This document shows, in pieces, positions 1-8,750 of a DNA stretch of 61,641 nt (positions within the stretch are counted from its first letter, which is position 1; each line of letters opens with the position of its first letter). The position numbers and the translations under genes were made by a program. The notes beneath the pieces are model-generated. The model saw only the letters and a program-made list of their open reading frames with translations. It was not told the DNA's origin and searched no databases. The stretch is from Nocardia sp. (GTDB lineage: Bacteria; Actinomycetota; Actinomycetes; Mycobacteriales; Mycobacteriaceae), in NCBI RefSeq assembly GCF_025465275.1, contig NZ_JAODNK010000049.1:1-61641 (forward strand). The letters are read 5' to 3'.

Positions 1-71
1 CTGAGGTCGTGCACGGCGGTGGTCCCGCCCGGGTAGGTCTTGGTGACGCCGCTGAACTCGATGTCGGACAC
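1..71 (-). CDS. ABC transporter ATP-binding protein, N-terminal fragment (glycine betaine/proline type)
   Basis: On the minus strand a GTG at 69-71 opens VSDIEFSGVTKTYPGG and then TTAVHDL, and the frame runs off the window edge. The pattern (short strand, GVTKTYPGG, then AVHDL) is the typical start of an ABC ATPase of the osmoprotectant class. A purine-rich ribosome site (AAGGCGG) lies about 7 nt upstream. The next ORF upstream ends at 86-88 and looks like the matching substrate-binding protein, so the two would form an operon. Only 23 codons are visible, so the substrate is inferred from the neighbour alone. Confidence 0.55.
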   Translation of the reverse strand, partial: MSDIEFSGVTKTYPGGTTAVHDL

Positions 72-85
72 CGTTTTTCCGCCTT

Positions 86-157
86 CTATCCGAGGGGCTT
101 GTCGAGCCCCTGCGCCTGCACCCACGCCTTCGCGGCCGCGGCCGGTTCAACCAGTTC
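86..157 (-). pseudogene. C-terminal end of a substrate-binding protein (ABC transporter), cut at the junction
   Basis: Read on the minus strand, 157 down to 86 gives ELVEPAAAAKAWVQAQ then GLDKPLG and a TAG stop. An alanine-rich helix with KAWV close to the stop is usual for the C-terminus of glycine-betaine-type (OpuAC/ProX) binding proteins. It lies 14 bp before the ABC ATPase start. Beyond about 145-160 the opposite strand encodes an NRPS condensation domain, so the rest of this gene is missing. Whether the break is biological or an assembly error cannot be told from the sequence. Confidence 0.45.
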
Positions 158-3100
158 GATACGACGTCCTCCGCCTACAACATTCCGGTCGCTGTTCGCC
201 TGACCGGCGAACTCGATATCACCGCATTGCAGCAGGCGCTAGCCGATGTGATCGGCCGCCACGAGACCCTGCGGACCATCTACCCGCAGGCCGACGGCGT
301 CGCCACCCAGGTGATCGTGACTGCCGCGCAGGCGATTCCGGACCTGACGCCGATTACGGTGACCGCCGAATCGGTGCGTGACCGGATTGCCGAGCTCATC
401 TCCACCGGGTTCGATGTGACGGCGGAAGTGCCGTTGCGCGCCAAGCTGTTCCGCGTCGAGACACCCGCTGTGGTGGAGGCGCTCGGTGCACACGAGGCCG
501 TCGTACTGGATGTGGCGGATGCCTTCGAGGCGGCCACCCTGCGGGCCGTCGGCGCGCATGCGGCCGTCGCCCTGGGCATGGTCCGGACGCCGGTGCCGGC
601 CAAGCCGGTGGTCGAGCACGTGCTGGTGTTCGTGGCGCACCACATCAGCGCGGACGGCTGGTCCATGGGCCCGCTCACCCGCGATGTGATGATCGCGTAC
701 GCGGCGCGCGCCAACGGTGTCACGCCAGGCTGGGCGCCGATGCCCGTGCAGTACGCCGACTACTCGATCTGGCAGCGTGCGGTGCTCGGTTCCGAACGCG
801 ATCCCGAGAGCCTCATCTCCGCGCAAGCCGAGTACTGGCGGACCGCGCTGGCGGATCTGCCCGATGAGCTCAATCTGCCGTCCGACCGTCCGCGGCCGAA
901 CGCGCAGTCCTTCCGCGGCGGCAAGGTGCACTTCCCCATCGGGGCCGGACTGCACCGCGGCCTGCAGGGCATTGCCCGCGCACAGGGCGCGACCATGTTC
1001 ATGGTGGTGCACGCCGCGCTGGCGGTGTTCCTGTCGCGTCTGGCGGGCACCGAGGACATCACCATCGGCACCCCGATCGCGGGTCGTGGCGAGGCCGAAC
1101 TCGACAATGTGATCGGCATGTTCGTCAATACCCTGGTGCTGCGCACCGAGGTGGACGCGGATCTGACCTTCGCGCAGTTGCTGGCTCGCGCCAAGGATGC
1201 GGACCTGCAGGCCTTCGCGCACGCGGATATTCCGTTCGAGCGGCTCGTGGAGGTCATCAACCCGGAGCGCTCGACCGCGCGCCACCCGCTGTTCCAGGTG
1301 GTGCTGTCGTTCGAGAACCTGCCGGACAGCACCTTCGAACTGCCCGGATTGCGGGTCGCCGCCGTCGATTTCGAGAACGAGACGGCCAAGTTCGATCTGT
1401 CGCTGACGATTACCGAGGCGGGCGCGGCGGGTGAGGGCATGTACGCCGAATTCGCCTTCGCGCGTGACCTGTTCGATGACGCCACCGTCGAACGCTTCGC
1501 ACAGCGCTTCACCAGGCTGCTGGAGCAGATCACCGCGCGGCCGCAGTTGCCGGTCGGTGACCTGCAATTGCTGTCGGCCGCCGAGCGCGCGGATCTGTTG
1601 TCGCGCAATGGTGGTGCGGCCGTGCAGTCGCTCACCCTGCCCGAGATCATGAGCAATGCGGTGGCCGCCAACCCGGTCGGCGAGGCCGTGGTCTTCGACG
1701 GTCAGGTGCTCGGTTACGCCGAACTCGACGCGGCCTCCTCACGCCTGGCGCGCATGCTCATCGAGCGGGGCGCCGGACCGGATGTGCGGGTGGCCGTGGC
1801 CATTCCGCGCTCGTTCGAATCGGTGCTCGCGGTGTGGGCCGTGGCCAAGTCCGGTGCGGCGTTCGTACCCGTCGATCCGGCCTACCCGGCCGATCGCATT
1901 GCGCACATGATCTCCGATTCAGGTGCGGTACTGGGTCTTACGCGCAGCGATGAGCTGGCGGCGCTGCCGCCGGTGGTCAGCCTGGCCGGCTGGATCTCGC
2001 TCGATGACCCGCTGGTCATCGCCGAGATCGAATCGCATTCGCCCGCAGCGGTCACCGATGCGGAGCGGTGGGCCCCGATCCGCCCCGCGCATGCGGCGTA
2101 CGTCATCTACACCTCGGGTTCGACGGGTCTGCCCAAGGGCGTTGTTGTCACCCACGCGGGTCTGGCCAACTTCAGCCGCGAACAGGTCGAGCGCTACCGC
2201 CTCGACTCCACCTCGCGCGCACTGGCATTCGCGTCGCCGTCCTTCGACGCCTCGGTGCTGGAGCTGCTGCTGGCGCTCGGTGCGGGCGGCACGCTGGTCG
2301 TGGTCCCGCCGGGTACCTACGGCGGCGACGAGCTCGGCGAACTGATCGCTCGCGAGCGCGTCACGGTCGGCCTCATCACGCCGTCGGTGCTGGCTTCGCT
2401 GGAGCCGTCGCAGCTGGCGAGCATGGAGGTCATCATCGCCGGTGGCGAGGCCGTCTCGGCGGACCTCGTTGCCAAGTGGTCGGTCAATCCCGCTGGGCCG
2501 CGGCGCTTCCACAATGCCTACGGTCCGACCGAGGCCACCATCGCCACCAATATCAGTGCCGCGCTGCAGCCCGGCGATACCGTCGTCATCGGTGGTCCGG
2601 TGCGCGGTATGCGGGCCATGGTGCTGGATGCGCGACTGCACCCGGTGTCCGAAGGTGTCGCGGGCGAGCTGTACGTGGCCGGTCTGCAGCTGGCGCGGGG
2701 CTACCACGCCCGGCCGGGTCTGACCTCGGAGCGGTTCGTCGCCGATCCGTTCGGTGAGCCGGGTCAGCGTCTGTACCGCACCGGTGACGTGGTGCGCTGG
2801 CGTCGCGATGCCAAGGGCAGCCCCGTGGTGGAGTACGTGGGCCGCAATGATTTCCAGGTCAAGGTGCGCGGTTTCCGTATCGAGCTCGGCGAGATCGACG
2901 CGGCGCTCATGTCGCACGAGAGCGTGGACTTCGCGGTCACGGTCGGCCACAAGCGCCCCGCCTCCCCGGGCTTCGATCTCGGCACCACCATGCTTGCGGC
3001 CTACGTGCGGCCGGTCGACGGCGCTGTCATCGACATTGCCGCGCTGACCGAGCATGCCGCGGCGCGGTTGCCGGAGTACATGGTGCCGACGGCCATTACG

Positions 3101-6100
3101 GTGCTGGACCGGATTCCACTGACCCCGGCGGGCAAGCTGGACCGGCGCGCACTGCCGGAACCGGTGCTCGCACCGCGCGAATTCCGGGCTCCGGTCAGCG
3201 ATATCGAGGCCATGATCGCCGAGGTGTTCGCCGAGGTACTGGGTATGGATCAGGTCGGCGCGGACGATTCGTTCTTCGCGCTCGGCGGCGACTCCATCCT
3301 CTCGATCCAGCTGGTGTCGCGGGCCAAGGCGCGTGGCATCCTGTTCACGCCGCGTGAGGTCTTCGAGAAGCGCAGCGTTTCCGGACTGGCCGAAGTCGCG
3401 GTGCTGGGCGGAGACAACGAGCAGCAGCGGCTGGCAGAGCTGCCCGGCGGCGGGGTCGGCGATATTCCGCTGACGCCGATCATGACGGCGATTCTGTCGA
3501 GTGGCTCTACGTACCAGCGGTTCTCGCAGTCCATGGCCTTGCGCCTGCCCGATGGCATCGACCGCAAGCTGCTGGTCGGCACGCTCGCGGCGGTCTTCGA
3601 CCACCACGATGTGCTGCGGTCGCGTTTGCGCGGCAGTGCTGTGCTTGTTGAAGAAAGCGCCGGTTGGGAATTCGAGGCGCTGCCGCGCGGTGGCGTCGAT
3701 GTGGATGCTCTCGTGCACCACGTCGAGGTCGCGGCCGATATCGCCGATGCCGAGCTGTCCCGGGTGGCCAGTGCTGAGCTCGATGCGGCGCTGAGCCGTC
3801 TCGATCCGGCGAATGCCTCCATGATGCAGTTCGTCTGGTTCGCGTTCGGCGAAGGCCGGCCGGATGTGCTGCTCGTCGCCGCCCATCACTTCGTGGTCGA
3901 CGGTGTCTCCTGGCGCATTCTGATTCCGGACTTCGCGGTCGCGTGGTCGCAGCTGGCGTTCGATCAGCCGGTCGCGCTGCCCGCCAACGGCACCTCCATG
4001 CGGCGCTGGGCGCACGCCCTGGTCGATGCGGCTGTCGCGCCGGAACGTGTTGCGGAACTGTCGTTCTGGCAGGGCGTGGTCGAGACCTCGGATCCGCTGC
4101 TCGGCGCTCGCGAGTTCGACGCGGCGGTGGATACCTTCGCCACCGTGGAACGGGTCGAGGTCACCGTGCCCGCCGCGGTCACCGATGCGGTGCTGACCTC
4201 CATCCCGGGCCGGTACCGGGGTGGCGTCAATGACGGTCTGCTTTCGGCGCTGGCCATGGCGGTCGCGCGCTGGCGCGGGAACGGTAGTGACGCCGCGCTG
4301 ATCAAGCTCGAGGGTCACGGCCGTGAAGAGGAAGTTGTTGCGGGCGCGGATCTTTCGCGCACAGTCGGCTGGTTCACCAGCGCCTACCCGGTGCGGCTGG
4401 ACCTGGCCGGGGCCGACCTCGACGATGCCTTCGCGGGTGGAAACGCCCTGGGCGACATTGTGAAATCGGTGAAGGAGCAGCTGCTCGCCGTGCCCGACAA
4501 GGGCCTCGGCTACGGTCTGCTGCGCTACCTGAACCCGGAAACGGCTCCGCAGCTGCGCAGTGTCGGCCAGATCAGCTTCAACTATCTGGGTCGAGTCTCC
4601 ACCGGTGAAGTGCCGGAACAGCTTTCGGAGCTGGGCTGGGTGCCGGTCGCCGATCTCGGGCAGCTGGACGCGGATATGGATCTCGACATGCCCGCCAATG
4701 CCACCCTCGATATCAATGCCATCGTGACCGACGGCGAGGACGGCCCGCAGCTGGGCGCGGCCTTCGCCTTCCCGACCGGACTACTGACCCGCGAGCGGGT
4801 GCAGGAGTTCGCGGACCTGTTCGTGGCGGCGCTGACGGCGCTGGCCGAGCACGCCAGGCGGCCCGACGCCGGTGGCTTCACGCCGTCGGATATGGCGCTG
4901 GTCAAGGTGACTCAGTCCGATATCGAAGGCTGGGAGCGGGCCTACCCGGCCATGACCGAGGTGTGGCCGCTCTCGCCGCTGCAGTCCGGTCTGCTGTTCC
5001 AGGCCATGATGTCGCAGAGCCGGCAGGCCGTGGACGTCTACACCATGCAGGCGGTCCTGGACCTGAACGGCGTCGTCGATACCGAGCGGCTGCACGCGGC
5101 AGCACAGGCCATCGTCGACCGCTACCCGAGCCTGCGGACCGCATTCGTCACCGACGCGGCAGGCCAGGCGCACCAGGTCGTCATGGATCGGGTCGAGGCG
5201 CCGTGGCGGATTGTCGATCTCACCGATATGCCGGAGGCGGAACGCGTTTCGCGTATGCGGGAGCTCATCGACGCCGATCGCGCCGAGCACTTCGATCTGG
5301 CGTCCGCGCCGCTCATGCGGTTCACGCTGTTCCGCACCGCGGATGATCAGTGGAACCTTGTGATCACCACCCACCACATTCTGGTGGACGGCTGGTCCAT
5401 GCCGCTGCTCATGCGCGATCTGCTGGTGCTGTACGCGGTGCGCGGGGATCTGTCCGCGCTGCCGCGGGTGGCGTCCTACCGGAACTACCTGGCCTGGCTG
5501 GCCGGGCGAAATCGTCAGGAATCGCTGCAGGCGTGGACACGTGCGCTCACCGGAGTGTCCGAGCCGACCCAGCTCGCACCCGCCGGTCGCGCCGACGAGC
5601 AGTACGAGATCGGGCGGCACGTCCTCGAGGTCGATGCCGAACGCACCCGTCAGCTCAGCAAGCGGGCCGCGGAACTCAGCGTGACCGTCAATACGCTGGT
5701 GCAGACGGCGTGGGCCATTCTCATCGGACGCCTCACCGGGCGTGGCGATGTGGTGTTCGGCGCCACCGTTTCCGGACGTCCGGCCGATCTGGCGGGCGTG
5801 GAATCCATGGTGGGTCTGTTCATCAATACGGTGCCCGTGCGCATTCGCATCGATGACCGCCTCACCATCGGCGGCATGCTGGAGCGGGTGCAGGTCGAGC
5901 AGGCCGATCTGCTGGATCACCACTACATCGGGTTGACCGAGATTCAGCAATTGGCCGGTGCCGGTGCGGAATTCGACACCCTCGTGGTGTTCGAGTCCTA
6001 CCCGGTGGACAAGGATGCGATCGCCGCCGCCAGCTCCATCGACGGCATGTCGGTGAACGGTGTCGGCATGAACGACGACACCCACTACCCGATGACGCTG

Positions 6101-7075
6101 GTGGTCATGGCCAGCGAGACCATCGAGATCTCCATGCGTTACCTGGATACCCGCTTCACCGCCGACGAGGTCGAAACCCTTGCCGCGCGGCTGAATCGGG
6201 TGCTGGACTCGCTGCTGGGTGAGCCGTCGGCGCTGGTCGGTGACATCGATATCCTCGATGAGACCGAACGCGCCCGCATCCTCGCCGAAAGTGCCGTCAC
6301 CGCACCGGATTCCGCGGTGGAACCGGCGCGCGTCGGCGCTCGCACCGTGGCCAATGTGCTGGCCGAAGTGGTGGAAGAAGATCCGCAGGCCCCCGCTCTC
6401 CTGCGCGACGGCCAGGAAACCGCGTACCACGTCCTCGACCGCCGCTCCTCCCAGCTGGCCCGACTGCTCATCGACCGCGGCGCCGGCCCCGGTGACATCG
6501 TCGCCGTCGCCCTGCCGCGCTCGGTCGATGCGGTGGTCGCGGTGTGGGCGATCCAGAAGTCCGGCGCCGCAACGCTGTTCGCCGAGGGCCTGTCCTTCGG
6601 CGATATCCTCGCGGCCGGCGCCAACTTCGGCATAGCCAAGGAACCGGCAGCCAGCTCGGTCCGCTGGCTCGTCCCCTCCGACCCCAAGGTCCAGGCCGAC
6701 CTGACCGCCCGCCCCGCCCACCCGGTCACCTACACCGACCGAGTCCGCCCCCTCACCGAATCCGACCCGGCCTTCGTCTACCGCGCACCCACCGGCACCT
6801 GGGCCACCCTCACCCAGACCGAAGCCCTCGACCGCGCCACCACCCTGCGCGCCGACCACGAAATCGACTACGAATCGACAACGTTCACCACCGCGACAAC
6901 CGGCCTCCCCGCCGTAGACGAATTCCTCACCTCCGCCACAGCCGGTGCCCTCTCGGTCCTCCCGACCGCAGACCTCGCCACCGACCTCGACGAAGGCGAA
7001 GTAACCCACTGGTTCACCACAGCCGGTGAGCAGACAGACGAGGCAGCTGAAGAGGTCCGCATAATCCCCGACTAG
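149..7075 (+). CDS. Non-ribosomal peptide synthetase, C-A-T-E-C plus degenerate A domain, 5' end missing
   Basis: The first ATG in frame is at 227, but condensation-domain coding is already visible from 149 (NQFDTTSSAYNIPVAV), so the true N-terminus lies across the junction. Numbering from 227: C1 has HHISADG at 138; A1 has TSGSTG near 629, NAYGPTE at 763 and YRTGD at 850; the carrier has LGGDSI with Ser 1023; the epimerization domain has HHFVVDGVSWR at 1220; a second C domain has HHILVDG at 1716. A1 therefore loads one amino acid, E makes its D-form, and C2 would be a DCL-type domain. From about 2040 an A domain begins but loses its core motifs and stops at 2282, with no carrier or thioesterase. 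A1 pocket residues look like D-A-L-L-I-A-A-I-A-K, suggesting a hydrophobic substrate (weak). The product is unknown. Confidence 0.9.
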   Translation, partial: NQFDTTSSAYNIPVAVRLTGELDITALQQALADVIGRHETLRTIYPQADGVATQVIVTAAQAIPDLTPITVTAESVRDRIAELISTGFDVTAEVPLRAKLFRVETPAVVEALGAHEAVVLDVADAFEAATLRAVGAHAAVALGMVRTPVPAKPVVEHVLVFVAHHISADGWSMGPLTRDVMIAYAARANGVTPGWAPMPVQYADYSIWQRAVLGSERDPESLISAQAEYWRTALADLPDELNLPSDRPRPNAQSFRGGKVHFPIGAGLHRGLQGIARAQGATMFMVVHAALAVFLSRLAGTEDITIGTPIAGRGEAELDNVIGMFVNTLVLRTEVDADLTFAQLLARAKDADLQAFAHADIPFERLVEVINPERSTARHPLFQVVLSFENLPDSTFELPGLRVAAVDFENETAKFDLSLTITEAGAAGEGMYAEFAFARDLFDDATVERFAQRFTRLLEQITARPQLPVGDLQLLSAAERADLLSRNGGAAVQSLTLPEIMSNAVAANPVGEAVVFDGQVLGYAELDAASSRLARMLIERGAGPDVRVAVAIPRSFESVLAVWAVAKSGAAFVPVDPAYPADRIAHMISDSGAVLGLTRSDELAALPPVVSLAGWISLDDPLVIAEIESHSPAAVTDAERWAPIRPAHAAYVIYTSGSTGLPKGVVVTHAGLANFSREQVERYRLDSTSRALAFASPSFDASVLELLLALGAGGTLVVVPPGTYGGDELGELIARERVTVGLITPSVLASLEPSQLASMEVIIAGGEAVSADLVAKWSVNPAGPRRFHNAYGPTEATIATNISAALQPGDTVVIGGPVRGMRAMVLDARLHPVSEGVAGELYVAGLQLARGYHARPGLTSERFVADPFGEPGQRLYRTGDVVRWRRDAKGSPVVEYVGRNDFQVKVRGFRIELGEIDAALMSHESVDFAVTVGHKRPASPGFDLGTTMLAAYVRPVDGAVIDIAALTEHAAARLPEYMVPTAITVLDRIPLTPAGKLDRRALPEPVLAPREFRAPVSDIEAMIAEVFAEVLGMDQVGADDSFFALGGDSILSIQLVSRAKARGILFTPREVFEKRSVSGLAEVAVLGGDNEQQRLAELPGGGVGDIPLTPIMTAILSSGSTYQRFSQSMALRLPDGIDRKLLVGTLAAVFDHHDVLRSRLRGSAVLVEESAGWEFEALPRGGVDVDALVHHVEVAADIADAELSRVASAELDAALSRLDPANASMMQFVWFAFGEGRPDVLLVAAHHFVVDGVSWRILIPDFAVAWSQLAFDQPVALPANGTSMRRWAHALVDAAVAPERVAELSFWQGVVETSDPLLGAREFDAAVDTFATVERVEVTVPAAVTDAVLTSIPGRYRGGVNDGLLSALAMAVARWRGNGSDAALIKLEGHGREEEVVAGADLSRTVGWFTSAYPVRLDLAGADLDDAFAGGNALGDIVKSVKEQLLAVPDKGLGYGLLRYLNPETAPQLRSVGQISFNYLGRVSTGEVPEQLSELGWVPVADLGQLDADMDLDMPANATLDINAIVTDGEDGPQLGAAFAFPTGLLTRERVQEFADLFVAALTALAEHARRPDAGGFTPSDMALVKVTQSDIEGWERAYPAMTEVWPLSPLQSGLLFQAMMSQSRQAVDVYTMQAVLDLNGVVDTERLHAAAQAIVDRYPSLRTAFVTDAAGQAHQVVMDRVEAPWRIVDLTDMPEAERVSRMRELIDADRAEHFDLASAPLMRFTLFRTADDQWNLVITTHHILVDGWSMPLLMRDLLVLYAVRGDLSALPRVASYRNYLAWLAGRNRQESLQAWTRALTGVSEPTQLAPAGRADEQYEIGRHVLEVDAERTRQLSKRAAELSVTVNTLVQTAWAILIGRLTGRGDVVFGATVSGRPADLAGVESMVGLFINTVPVRIRIDDRLTIGGMLERVQVEQADLLDHHYIGLTEIQQLAGAGAEFDTLVVFESYPVDKDAIAAASSIDGMSVNGVGMNDDTHYPMTLVVMASETIEISMRYLDTRFTADEVETLAARLNRVLDSLLGEPSALVGDIDILDETERARILAESAVTAPDSAVEPARVGARTVANVLAEVVEEDPQAPALLRDGQETAYHVLDRRSSQLARLLIDRGAGPGDIVAVALPRSVDAVVAVWAIQKSGAATLFAEGLSFGDILAAGANFGIAKEPAASSVRWLVPSDPKVQADLTARPAHPVTYTDRVRPLTESDPAFVYRAPTGTWATLTQTEALDRATTLRADHEIDYESTTFTTATTGLPAVDEFLTSATAGALSVLPTADLATDLDEGEVTHWFTTAGEQTDEAAEEVRIIPD

Positions 7076-7083
7076 CCGCAACC

Positions 7084-7120
7084 CGCCGGTGACGCCCGCA
7101 GATTTAATGCGTCACCGGCG
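7084..7120 (+). terminator. Terminator hairpin of the NRPS gene
   Basis: CGCCGGTGACGC at 7084-7095 and GCGTCACCGGCG at 7109-7120 are perfect 12-bp inverted arms around a 13-nt A/T-richer loop, 9 nt after the NRPS stop. No U-tract follows, which is common for actinobacterial hairpin terminators. Confidence 0.75.
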
Positions 7121-7201
7121 AGTCGTATGCCGGTTCTCGCTACCCTCAGCCCAGGTCACAACTCTGCTTCGTCCTGTTTGCTGAGAAAGGAGGTGGTTGC
7201 G

Positions 7202-7807
7202 TTGGCTATGCCGGTGCCTGAGGTCGACAATTCGGGTATGCACGTTCCCGAGTCCGACCGCTGGATCGCGACCGATCTCGACCACCTCCCCGCGAACGGT
7301 CTCCGTTACGAGGTCCTGAATGGTCAGCTCATCGTGAACGCCGCCCCGAAGCCACGCCATCAGCTGGTGGTCAAATGGCTGGAGCGGGCGCTCGACTCGG
7401 CCCTACCGGCGGGATACTTCTCGATACAGGGTGTCGGGATACTAATCGGCGATGACGAGCCGATCCCGGACCTCATCGTGGGAACCGGGTCCATCCCCTT
7501 GGATGATCGTGGCATTCCGGTCGGACAGATCGCTCTTGCGGTTGAAGTGGTGTCCCGGTCGACAACCCTGACAGACCGAATGGTCAAGCCTGCCCTGTAT
7601 TCCGAGGCCAAAATCCCGAACTACTGGCGGATCGAGACCAGCCGTTTCAAGGGGCAACTGCCGGGCGAATCCGTGCCGGTACTGTTCGCGTTCGTACTCG
7701 ACGACGATGGCGAGTACCAACTCGCTCACCGCGCTCCCGCGGGCGCGAAGGTCACCCTGCACAGCCCCTTCGAATTCACCGTCGATCCGGCGACCTTACT
7801 GCCGTAG
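7202..7807 (+). CDS. Uma2 family (PD-(D/E)XK-like) protein
   Basis: The protein matches the Uma2/DUF820 restriction-endonuclease-like family in length (about 200 aa) and motif order: LRYEVLNGQL near the N-terminus, IPDLIV in the middle (the PD motif), then LAVEVVSRSTTLTDR and a C-terminal YWRIE strand. The family has the PD-(D/E)XK nuclease fold; its cellular role is poorly known. A strong AGGAGG at 7188-7193 is 8 nt from a TTG at 7202 and 14 nt from an ATG at 7208, so I prefer the TTG start. An ATG at 7127 lies upstream of the ribosome site and is unlikely. The gene stands alone between the NRPS terminator and a glyoxalase remnant. Confidence 0.85.
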   Translation: MAMPVPEVDNSGMHVPESDRWIATDLDHLPANGLRYEVLNGQLIVNAAPKPRHQLVVKWLERALDSALPAGYFSIQGVGILIGDDEPIPDLIVGTGSIPLDDRGIPVGQIALAVEVVSRSTTLTDRMVKPALYSEAKIPNYWRIETSRFKGQLPGESVPVLFAFVLDDDGEYQLAHRAPAGAKVTLHSPFEFTVDPATLLP

Positions 7808-7810
7808 CCG

Positions 7811-7881
7811 CCCGACCCGGCCGCCGCCGCTTTCACACCACCGACCCCGTCGGCAACCGCGTCGAGTTCCTCGACCGCTGA
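7811..7881 (+). pseudogene. Remnant of a glyoxalase/VOC-family gene (C-terminus only)
   Basis: In the frame ending at the TGA of 7879-7881 the codons read RRRFHTTDPVGNRVEFLDR. The block F-x-T-D-P-x-G-N-R-x-E-F-L is the hallmark last strand of glyoxalase/VOC metal-dependent enzymes, with the metal-binding Glu. No matching upstream part exists because the Uma2 gene occupies it in another frame. Roughly 20 codons of a lost gene therefore survive here. Between 7882 and 8076 I see nothing else. Confidence 0.55.
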
Positions 7882-8076
7882 TCTGCTGTGCCCGAGGCAC
7901 ACTCGTCAGGCACCGGGCTCGACGAGTTGCGCGCAGCAGTGCGGTTCAGTTTTGGACGACGCAGGGGAACTCAACTCGGCCCCCAGCTATAGATCCAGGA
8001 GCTTCCCCGCGTCGCGGCGATCACTGTAGCGGGGCCGTGCTCACGACCACCACTTAATTTCCGCCAGGGGTGGGGG

Positions 8077-8580
8077 TCAGTAGTTCGGTTCGTCGAGCGA
8101 GGCTCGGGCGGCCGAGCCCAGTACGGCTATCAGGGCGGCACCGGCGACGAGATTGATGCAGGCGGTGGCGATTTGGGACGTTTGGTCGGCAGTGAGGGTG
8201 AACGGGACGATTACCGCGACGGCGGTGACCAGGGCGAGGATCCAATAGAAGAGGGTCATGGGGTTGGGCATGAACAGCAGCAACAGTGTGAGCATCGCGG
8301 TCGACAGGAGAGCTACCGCTGCTCCGCCGAGCGCGTAGCCGGTGGTACTCGCATTGCCGTAGGTCCCATTGCCCTCGGGCGCCAATAGCGCGAACCCGAA
8401 TACCCCGCGTACCAACAGCACTCCGACCACGATCACCAGTGCGACGACAATGGCCGCCCCCACACCGCCGGCCCACAGTTTGCCGAAATCGATGCCACGA
8501 TCGGAAGGCGGCTCCTCATGACCGGAGTCGGCTCGCGGTACGTACGGTCCACCCTGAACTGGCACGTTGTAGTCGCGCAT
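8077..8580 (-). CDS. Small four-helix membrane protein (DUF6069-like)
   Basis: The 167-aa protein has a polar N-terminus (MRDYNVPVQGGPYVP) followed by four hydrophobic stretches, roughly residues 35-60, 80-100, 105-125 and 135-155. It resembles the short actinobacterial membrane proteins grouped as DUF6069, which have no assigned role. The ATG at 8580 is chosen over one 33 nt upstream because TACGGT sits exactly 7 nt before it (8588-8593), as expected for a leaderless transcript. It is monocistronic as far as can be seen. Confidence 0.65.
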   Translation of the reverse strand: MRDYNVPVQGGPYVPRADSGHEEPPSDRGIDFGKLWAGGVGAAIVVALVIVVGVLLVRGVFGFALLAPEGNGTYGNASTTGYALGGAAVALLSTAMLTLLLLFMPNPMTLFYWILALVTAVAVIVPFTLTADQTSQIATACINLVAGAALIAVLGSAARASLDEPNY

Positions 8581-8750
8581 GCGCCAGACCGTACCGGCAC
8601 AACCGCCATCCACGCTCGAACTCGCTCTCTACGCAAGACGACACGACACCGACGCGCCGTACGGGCACAGCGCAATTGCCCAAAACGTACATTCGGCCGC
8701 CGACCGAAAGGTGCGGATGGTGCGGTCGGATCCGGGGTCCTGGCTACAGC

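Noticed and set aside
239..4318. Long minus-strand ORFs opposite the NRPS (239-1567, 1919-4318, and also 4781-7081)
   Set aside because: High GC removes stop codons from the antisense frames. Their translations are Arg/Gly/His-rich with no domains, and the plus frame is clearly an NRPS.
149..7075. Assigning the NRPS to a nocobactin- or mycobactin-type siderophore
   Set aside because: No salicylate, hydroxylase or lysine-acylating genes are in the window and the substrate code is not clear, so the product is left open.
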